A stretch of DNA of 64,000 nucleotides, from positions 310,001 through 374,000 of the forward strand of contig CANLXH010000002.1 in the NCBI GenBank assembly GCA_947495075.1. The letters are read 5' to 3'. This stretch comes from an uncultured Croceitalea sp. (GTDB taxonomy: Bacteria > Bacteroidota > Bacteroidia > Flavobacteriales > Flavobacteriaceae). Below the pieces are notes generated by a model that worked only from the letters and a program-made list of their open reading frames with translations, made no database searches and was not told the DNA's origin. Positions 55,044-62,300 of the stretch are shown here, piece after piece (position 1 is the first letter of the stretch; each line of letters begins with the position of its first letter). The position numbers and the translations under genes are program-made.

Positions 55044-56297
55044 ATGAACGTTATGCGCACTTCTTCCACATTTTCTATTCTATTCTGGATATACTCTAAA
55101 AGAATTAAAAATAATCAAGCACCTCTATACGCCAGAATAACAGTGGATAGAAAAAAACTCAATATTAGTCTCAAAAGAAGGGTAGATATTCAACAATGGA
55201 ACCCCAAAAAACAGCGGGTTAATGGTAATAGTGAAAAAGCCAGAACAATTAATCAATATCTTGACGAGGTATACTCTAATCTATTTCAATGCTATCAAGA
55301 ATTACGAACTGAAGATAGGCAAATTACGCCTCAAGCTATAAAATCAAAATTTCTTGGTGATGATAAATTAGAGCGATATACCTTGAGGAATATCATTGAT
55401 TACCACAACACAAATATGTTTAGCAAACTCCACAATAATACTTCTAGGCTATATCTTACAAGCCAAAGGTATATTCTGCTTTTTATAAAAAAGAAATACA
55501 AAGTAGAAGACATTGAACTTGCTGATCTTGATTATAAATTCATTCTTGATTTTGAAAACTTTCTTCGTAACCATAAACCAAGAAACTATCAAAAGAAAAT
55601 AGGTAACAATGCAGTGATGAAGCACATTCAAAGACTACGCCGAATGATTACTCTTGCTTATCAATTAGAATGGATTGACCGTGACCCATTTCACAAATTC
55701 AAACAAAAGTTACTGCCGACAAACAGAGGGTTCCTTACTTCGAGAGAGTTGGAGTGTATAGAGAAATTAAATATCAAATCCATACGCCTGAGAATAGTTA
55801 GGGATTTGTTTGTGTTTAGTTGCTATACAGGAATCAGCTATATAGACTTAATGTTATTAACAAACAAAAGTTTAGTTCTCGGTATGGACAAGACGATTTG
55901 GATAGTTACTCAAAGACAAAAAACCAGAAATTCGGTGAAGATACCTTTACTTGCTAAAGCATTGATAATAATTGAACGATACAAGCACGACAAACGTTCA
56001 ATGATAAACGACACACTGTTTCCAATGATATCTAATCAGAAAATGAACGCCTATTTAAAAGAAATTGCAATGCTTGCAGGAATTGAAAAGAACTTAACTT
56101 TCCATATGGCTAGACATACATTTGCGACCACTGTAACCCTGACCAATGGTGTGCCTATTGAAACAATTTCAAAAATGTTAGGTCATTCTAAGCTAACTAC
56201 TACGCAGTTATATGCCAAAGTTCTTGAGAAAAAAGTATGTGATGATATGCAAATTCTTAGAGAAAAATTAGAAAATGATATCGAATCCAGTTTTTAA
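55044..56297 (+). CDS. int: Tyrosine recombinase/integrase (Bacteroidota, IntDOT-like)
   Basis: 417 residues: N-terminal arm-binding domain (FSILFWIYSKRIKNNQAPLY), SAM-like core-binding domain (SRLYLTSQRYILLFIKKKYK), and a catalytic domain with Lys293 (RQKTRNSVKI), His354/Arg357 (FHMARHTFATT), His381 (MLGHSKLTTTQLY) and nucleophile Tyr390. The usual first Arg is replaced by Ser265 in YTGISYIDL, as in IntDOT. It would integrate and excise the element at tRNA-Arg. The likely start is ATG 55053 or 55044. Confidence 0.92.
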   Translation: MNVMRTSSTFSILFWIYSKRIKNNQAPLYARITVDRKKLNISLKRRVDIQQWNPKKQRVNGNSEKARTINQYLDEVYSNLFQCYQELRTEDRQITPQAIKSKFLGDDKLERYTLRNIIDYHNTNMFSKLHNNTSRLYLTSQRYILLFIKKKYKVEDIELADLDYKFILDFENFLRNHKPRNYQKKIGNNAVMKHIQRLRRMITLAYQLEWIDRDPFHKFKQKLLPTNRGFLTSRELECIEKLNIKSIRLRIVRDLFVFSCYTGISYIDLMLLTNKSLVLGMDKTIWIVTQRQKTRNSVKIPLLAKALIIIERYKHDKRSMINDTLFPMISNQKMNAYLKEIAMLAGIEKNLTFHMARHTFATTVTLTNGVPIETISKMLGHSKLTTTQLYAKVLEKKVCDDMQILREKLENDIESSF

Positions 56298-56590
56298 TTT
56301 TACTCCAATAGGTCTCCAAATCTTCCCAGAACTTACCTGCGCAGGAATCTATTTGATTTTTGTAGTGTTTGGAAAGATAAGCGTAAATCAAAAATTAGAT
56401 AGGCACATATGTTGGTATTTGTTTTATAGTAAGCTTTTACTCACTACTCAGTTTATTCCCTTTTTTAAAATCATATCGATTCCTTCCATTTCTTGAATAT
56501 CCTACAAAAGAAATCACTTTTCATAGTTAAAATCGAAGTACTTCATCTTCTCATCTGGTTTTACGGCTAATTTGAAGTAGAAGGGCAATT

Positions 56591-56619
56591 CAAGATGTGT
56601 CATTGTCATGACAATCTTG
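56591..56619 (+). other. Hairpin upstream of mob genes (possible oriT or terminator)
   Basis: CAAGAT-g-TGTCAT / ATGACA-ATCTTG: 12 paired bases with one bulge and a 4-base loop, followed by CTTTTTCTCCCC. The surrounding 359-base gap between int and the MobC-like gene otherwise holds no convincing gene; a 73-codon frame there overlaps the integrase end and has no recognisable motif. Confidence 0.5.
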
Positions 56620-56656
56620 CTTTTTCTCCCCTTGGTCGCAAAAGAAAAAAAGGAAA

Positions 56657-56953
56657 ATGAAAAGGGAGTTCATCCAGTTCAGGTGCAGTATCTATGAAAA
56701 GAAGATGCTCAAGATAAAGGCCAAAAGAGCGGGACTATCCCTTTCCGAATATTGCCGAAGTACCGCTTTTGGACATAACATCATCGAACGCTTGACCTCT
56801 GAACAATTGGAACACTATTCCATGTTGGTCAAATACAAGAACAATTTTAAACGTATAAGCAATATGTTCAAAAAAAGGAACCCAAGACTTTCCAAGGAAG
56901 TAGAAGAACTGGCCGATGAAATCAGAGACCATTTATACAATTTCAACAAATGA
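56657..56953 (+). CDS. MobC-like relaxosome accessory protein
   Basis: 98 residues: a basic N-terminal ribbon-helix-helix-like part (IQFRCSIYEKKMLKIKAKRA GLSLSEYCRS, split by position), then a helical tail (EELADEIRDHLYNFNK). This is typical of Bacteroidota mobilisation proteins that help the relaxase at oriT. It overlaps the relaxase gene by four bases (ATGA). Confidence 0.78.
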   Translation: MKREFIQFRCSIYEKKMLKIKAKRAGLSLSEYCRSTAFGHNIIERLTSEQLEHYSMLVKYKNNFKRISNMFKKRNPRLSKEVEELADEIRDHLYNFNK

Positions 56954-57819
56954 TAGGAAAGGGAAAATCCATATCACATACCAGGGCATCCATCTCCTAT
57001 GGATGGAACCAAGAAAAGGATGTCGAGGTAATCCATAGCCAAAATTTAGCTGGTGAGAATCCAAAAGAGATAACGGAAGAATTCAAAATCATCCAATCAC
57101 AGAACCAACGGACACAAAAAAATACCTTAAGCTTTGTGCTGAGCCCAAGTATTGAAGATGGGAAGAAACTGTCCAAACAAGAACTAAAGGAAATCACTAA
57201 AAAGTTTATCAAGGCAATGGACTTAAAAGAAAGACAGGCCATTGCCTTTGTGCATAGGAACAAAGAACATACCCATATCCATCTATATGTGAATAGGATA
57301 GGTTTTGATGGAAAAGCATACAAAGACAGCTTTATAGGAAAACGGAGCCAACAGAAAGCCTATGAAGTGGCCAGGGAAATGGGACTGACCAATGCTAGAG
57401 ACATCCAACACCAGAGACTTGACCAGATCAAACAGATAAGAAATGAGATAAAACAAATTCATGAAAAAGTTATGGAGCAAGAAAGACCGAGAAGCTTTGA
57501 TGTCTATATCATGCTAATGCAGGAAAAAGATATTAAGGTAATTCCAAGTATCAACAAACAACAAAAGCTCCAGGGGTTCCGATTTGAATACAAAGGGCAC
57601 AACTTAAAGGGAAGTGAGGTGCATCGTTCCATGTCGGGCGGAAAATTGGCTGTTCAAATCTCAAACAATGCTACAAAGGGTATGAGCTTAACAAAAGTAT
57701 CTACAATAAAACTTGCTGGAAAGACTCTTGAATTCAGTGCCAACATAGCCACAGCTCTAGCAAAAAGTGTGTTAAAAAGAATTGTCAAAAGAGCTATTGA
57801 CCAAGGAATGGGATTTTAA
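56950..57819 (+). CDS. MobA/VirD2-family relaxase
   Basis: 289 residues. Relaxase domain with an N-terminal Tyr candidate in ISYGWNQEKD, the metal-binding His triad in RNKEHTHIHLYVNRIG, and a helical C-terminus (DQIKQIRNEIKQIHEKVMEQ). It nicks one strand at oriT for conjugative transfer with helper functions supplied in trans, since no type IV secretion genes are visible here. Confidence 0.88.
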   Translation: MIGKGKSISHTRASISYGWNQEKDVEVIHSQNLAGENPKEITEEFKIIQSQNQRTQKNTLSFVLSPSIEDGKKLSKQELKEITKKFIKAMDLKERQAIAFVHRNKEHTHIHLYVNRIGFDGKAYKDSFIGKRSQQKAYEVAREMGLTNARDIQHQRLDQIKQIRNEIKQIHEKVMEQERPRSFDVYIMLMQEKDIKVIPSINKQQKLQGFRFEYKGHNLKGSEVHRSMSGGKLAVQISNNATKGMSLTKVSTIKLAGKTLEFSANIATALAKSVLKRIVKRAIDQGMGF

Positions 57820-57831
57820 ACACAGAACATT

Positions 57832-58212
57832 ATGAAAAGAATGGATGAAATCATGGAACTGTTGACGGACGAAATCAATGGGTTCCAAAAGTCAATTGAG
57901 AAGTTAGAGGGTCTGTCAAAAAACCTAAATGAGGTAAAAGTGAAAGCGGATACTTCAAATATGGAATACCACCTAAAGGAACATCTCAGAGACCAAGAGA
58001 GGGTCCGATCACAGAACCAACGAACATTGAATGAAATCGACCAAAAGTTAAAACTAGCAAAGCTTATTCCCAAATGGTTATTGGTTCTGGTTTTATCGAT
58101 TATCCTAATTTTAAGTATGCTTGTTGCTTATCTAGGTTTCTGGGTAATCCAAAGTAAAAATGAGATAACAACCTTTGAAAAAAGAAAAGTAGAAATAAAG
58201 AACCAAAAGTAG
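57832..58212 (+). CDS. DUF6730-like coiled-coil membrane protein of mobilisation locus
   Basis: 126 residues: MDEIMELLTDEINGFQKSIE coiled region, DTSNMEYHLKEHLRDQERV, one TM helix (WLLVLVLSIILILSMLVAYL) and a basic tail. It matches the small protein that regularly follows relaxase genes in flavobacterial mobilisable elements; function unknown. It starts 12 bases after the relaxase. Confidence 0.65.
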   Translation: MKRMDEIMELLTDEINGFQKSIEKLEGLSKNLNEVKVKADTSNMEYHLKEHLRDQERVRSQNQRTLNEIDQKLKLAKLIPKWLLVLVLSIILILSMLVAYLGFWVIQSKNEITTFEKRKVEIKNQK

Positions 58213-58219
58213 GGTGCGC

Positions 58220-58275
58220 CCTATTTCGATTTTACCAAACGCTTAGCTGATGGCACACTACAAAATCGAAACAGG
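58220..58275. repeat. 14-bp inverted repeat downstream of the mob operon
   Basis: CCTATTTCGATTTT (58220-58233) and AAAATCGAAACAGG (58262-58275) are complementary at 13 of 14 positions, with a 28-base loop. It marks the end of the mob operon; candidate terminator or recombination site. From here to 58471 I see no gene. Confidence 0.55.
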
Positions 58276-58471
58276 ATCCATGCGCAAAGTTTAAAGGTAA
58301 GACTTGGGGTATTAGAATCTAAACTGAAACTAAAGAATAAATCCTCTGTATAGATATACGTAAATCCCAAAAAAATACTTTATTTAAATCAACACCAAGG
58401 TTTAACAAAGAATGCAATCCCATGGGAATATTATACATTAAACCTCAATGCGTATTTAATATCTTAAGCAT

Positions 58472-58705
58472 TCATGACAATACCGTATTCTTTGAAATCT
58501 TTATAATTCTTGAAACGCTTCTAATACCACCTCTTTCCTTTAACAAGCTTTCGATCAATTCATTGGTATTAGAGCTGTAAGCCTTGTAAGTATACTTTAC
58601 CTGAAAATCTTTTGTTGCAAAATTTACATTTATATCTTTGGATATTATTTTAAAACCCACTTTTACAGATAGAACACAACATTTAGGGTACCGTACTTTT
58701 TTCAT
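58472..58705 (-). pseudogene. Remnant of an IS1-family InsA-like protein
   Basis: 77 residues: VRYPKCCVLSVKVGF, then FQVKYTYKAYSSN and LIESLLKERGGIRSVSRIIK ISKNTVLS. The YTYKAY and GIRSVSRIIKISKNTVL segments are those of IS1 InsA, but most zinc-ribbon cysteines are lost, the frame stops right after TVLS, and no insB follows. Probably a decayed or diverged fragment. Confidence 0.55.
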
Positions 58706-58874
58706 GTCCTAATTCGATACATTATCAGATAAAGCCATGATCTTAAAATTTCTCGACCTTGCCATTAGGGATGCAACAGCCAAAAAAGCCTATGCATAAA
58801 ACTTGTTTGCAAAAGACAGAAAACCACAGCTCTTGCCATGGATATTCTCTTTGTTCCTTAATAAACAATAAACA

Positions 58875-58949
58875 GTACGAAGTTTGCAACTTCGTACAGG
58901 GGGGTCTTATTGCTTACTCTGCACGGCACGAGCAAAAAGATACTCGCGC
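58875..58949. repeat. Two adjacent hairpins at the 3' end of the immunity-like gene
   Basis: First: GTACGAAGTT-TGC-AACTTCGTAC (58875-58897), a perfect 10-bp stem. Second: GCACGAG/CTCGCGC (58926-58949), six of seven pairs with a 10-base loop, continuing into the palindrome CGCTAGCG, which supplies the TAG stop of the minus-strand gene. No T-run. This could be a dispersed element or cassette boundary. The rest of 58706-58948 shows no credible gene. Confidence 0.55.
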
Positions 58950-59395
58950 TAGCGGGGGAGAATAGACCTAAGTTCAAAATAACGATACCCTTCTCCTTGT
59001 TTTTGGACTAGAACTTTCCAATGTTTTGAATCAGGAACAAAAAACTGATTCATTTTTTGAAGATTCAATTCCCCATCCGATAAACATCCATTGACTAAAA
59101 CAAATGGAAAACCCTCTATTTCAAAAGTTTTGTAGTCATAATCTGCTTGAGTAGGGTTATACCCATTCAAAAAAATCTCAACAATAAAATTAGACTCATC
59201 TAAGTACTTCAAATAACAATGGATATAGACATTCTTATTAAATTGACTCTTGCTTATATTATCCCTTTGAATTATGGTTTTCACCAATGTATTTGTTTCG
59301 TTCTCAATAGTATTACATTTATTGTCCTGTGAAATAACACAACTACTGATTAAAATTAATACGACAAACAAACTAATTTCTCTTAAGTACATCAT
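58949..59395 (-). CDS. Small lipoprotein, probable immunity protein of the RHS toxin
   Basis: 148 residues. Signal peptide and lipobox FVVLILISSC near residue 19, then a compact domain (FNKNVYIHCYLKYLDESNFI; GFPFVLVNGCLSDGELNLQK; WKVLVQKQGEGYRYFELRSI). Its first 23 bases overlap the end of the RHS gene, the usual toxin-immunity arrangement, and its low GC matches the toxin tip. No family recognised; the immunity role is inferred from position only. Confidence 0.6.
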   Translation of the reverse strand: MMYLREISLFVVLILISSCVISQDNKCNTIENETNTLVKTIIQRDNISKSQFNKNVYIHCYLKYLDESNFIVEIFLNGYNPTQADYDYKTFEIEGFPFVLVNGCLSDGELNLQKMNQFFVPDSKHWKVLVQKQGEGYRYFELRSILPR

Positions 59396-62300
59396 TTACA
59401 TTTGATTTTGATAGATTCCATTTTCCTCCAATCGAATAAACTGAAGCATTAGAAGTCCTCCCGTTCTTAGTCATATTTTTTCTCGCAAGAATTCCATATT
59501 TAACATTATTAAATACGTTACTCTCAATTTTACCTTGTCTCATAGGAAGTTCGCCATTATAAAAATGATTGGCATCTGCTATATTGAGATCTGCGGCAGA
59601 AGGCTTAGGCATGCCTAACCAAGTTGCATTTGGAGCGGCATTAGGATGACCAGGGTGAGTATGTATTATGCGGTGTGGAACACCAGTAAATGAACCATCA
59701 GAGGAAGTCCATTCAGGTGCTATATTAAAGGAAAAGCCAGCTGTCATTCCTACTACTTCTCCATTTTGGTTTTTCTCTAATGTGGTTTCACCATATGGTA
59801 AGATATTCAGCATTTTTTCAGAACCACTATTATAAACAACACCTCCGATTTCGGTAGAAGTATGAAGCGATATATCATAGGCCAACCCTAATCCTCCTGT
59901 AACATTCTTAGTTTCTAGACCATTATTCTTTATATTCAAGCCATCGGAAAGTAATCCTTTGTCTACTTCGGCAGAAATAATCTCATTGGTATTTGAATCA
60001 ACAAGAGTATCAAAATCATCGGTCGTTTCTTTTATGAATTCAATATCCCCAGTACTAGCGTTTAAACCATAAACATCCAGTAATCCTGAAGGGTCAATTC
60101 TTAAAATTGGATTGTTCTGAACAAAATTATAAGGTGTCAACCAATCCCTTTCTTCTGTAAGTGGATCAATGGACATGAACCTTCCAATAGCCACATCATA
60201 ATTCCTGAACTCCATTTCATAAAGATTGAGACCCAATGATTCCTCTAATTCCACTCCTTGAAATTTCCACTTCTGCGCTACACTGTTCCCGTTCGCACTC
60301 ACGACATTATTGTAACCTTTGTGCTGTAACCCAAAAGGATAATAGTTGTTCTCCTCCACGATTTCAAGGTTCCCATAACTTAAGCTTACATAATCCACAT
60401 AAAAATATGTCTCCGTACCCGTGTTGGTATTATCCTTATCAATGCGTACGTAACCAATACTATTGCCCGTATCCACCATCGTTAAGCTATATTCCCCATA
60501 TCCGGTCTGCAAATTACTGGTGAGTACGTTATAGCGTACCAGTGTCCCACCGGAATTGTACTCTGGAAGGTACAACCTAACATTTGATTGGGTATTGCCC
60601 TTATTAAAATCTACTTTCACGGTAAGTGTTTCTCCCGCTACAGTGGTCACTCCTGCCAAAGGGCGCCTTACACCTTCCCAGCTCGAATTTACATTGGCCT
60701 TCAGTCTACCGTTATCCAATGAATAGTTGACCGAGCCATTTTCCTCCCAACCATCAAAACCAGTATTAAAGTCACTGCTCAGTATTTGCTCATAGTTACC
60801 ATCGCTATCCGTATAGGACAGTCGTATGTTCCCCAAATGGTCCTTATATTGGTAGACATAGTCATATCCTGGACCTCCAGCGTTCACATAGCCCTCTGGA
60901 TGGGAAAAGAACTGTAGGTTCCCGTTCTCATAGATATAGTTGCCCGCATATTCCGTATTGGTACTGCCCACTGTCTTTTTCTGTTTTGCCCCTGTGGCAT
61001 CGTAAATATACGAAATCGTACCACCACTAATGCCCACACTTGTTGGTAGATTCAGATGGTTGTAACTTATATTGGTTATCCCCTTATTGGCATCCGATGT
61101 CATGTTTCCGTTCTGGTCGTACGTATAATCATTCCCGCTGGTATTCCCATCATTGAACCCCTCGGCAGAACCATTGTTATCGGTTACCGATAACAATTTA
61201 TTGCCACTGTCATAGCTATATGCCAATGCATCGATTTGTTGGGACGAACCACTGCCATTATCAGTGTTCCTGACAAGGCTCGAGAGGTTTCCATTTTTGT
61301 CATAGGAATAAGCCGAGTTATATTGCCCCGTATATGAGGACATATTGTCTGTAAAACGGGTCACCTTTAATCTGTTCAATGCATCGTACAAATACCCATT
61401 GGCCCTTTTGGTACCATCATTGGCCGTTTTCCAGAGTGTCTCACTTATATTTCCGTTGAACAGCTCTGCCACTCCAATACCTGATACTTCTGGCTCGTTA
61501 TAGTTTACCTTAAAGGCAAAGAGGTCATTGCCCAAACTTGCCGTATTGTTGATGTTCTTGAGCCATCCCCTTACGTTGTAATTGTAATCCACCTGCTGCA
61601 GGCCACCGCCTGTTTTCTTTTGTGCCAACTGTCCCAATTGGTCATAGCTGTTCTCCACCAAGGTCTTTTGCGGTTGGCCATCCACGCTTTGCCTATGGGT
61701 GAGCAGCCTTCCCTGGTGGTCATAGGCAAAGCTGTCCTCCGTTACTATTGCCGCATTGCTTCCCTTGGTATGGGTGATCCTTGCCTCCAATGGCCTGCCC
61801 GTAAAGTCCAGTCTCATCTCCACAATGTCCGTGGTATTTAAATAGTTGTTCTTGCTTGCTGTATAGATGGGTCTTCTCTTTATGTCATAGCCTGTTAGGG
61901 TGGTGATCCAGTCGTCCGTGCTCAGTACCCGTACCTTCCCAACTGTCGGAAGTCCCTTTACGTTGGTGGCCTTGGCCTGGCCATATACCGTGCTTGGAAC
62001 ACTCAGCCCATCCGTATCCACATAGTTGTCGTAATAGTTGACCATGTGCAGTCCACTGTAGCCCGTATTGGGATAGCCCCCGTTATCATAGCTTATGGAT
62101 TTGCCATCAATGGTAGTACTTCCCGGACCGACCCATAGATTCCCCGAATGACCGTCCGCAGCTGTTTGAAGGGAGCTTCTCGAAGAACCACTGTTTATCA
62201 TCCCCGTATAGGCCACCCTGCCAAAGGCATCATACTTGGTAAAGAGCCACTGGTCATTTGTCCTTAAATTGGCATCCTGGGTCAAAATAGGTTGGTCCAG

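Noticed and set aside
56275..56496. 73-codon plus-strand frame after the integrase
   Set aside because: It overlaps the integrase end, has no recognisable motif or start signal, and looks like AT-rich chance coding.
58759..58965. 68-codon plus-strand frame
   Set aside because: It spans the twin hairpins and reads into the opposite-strand lipoprotein gene; composition is not protein-like.
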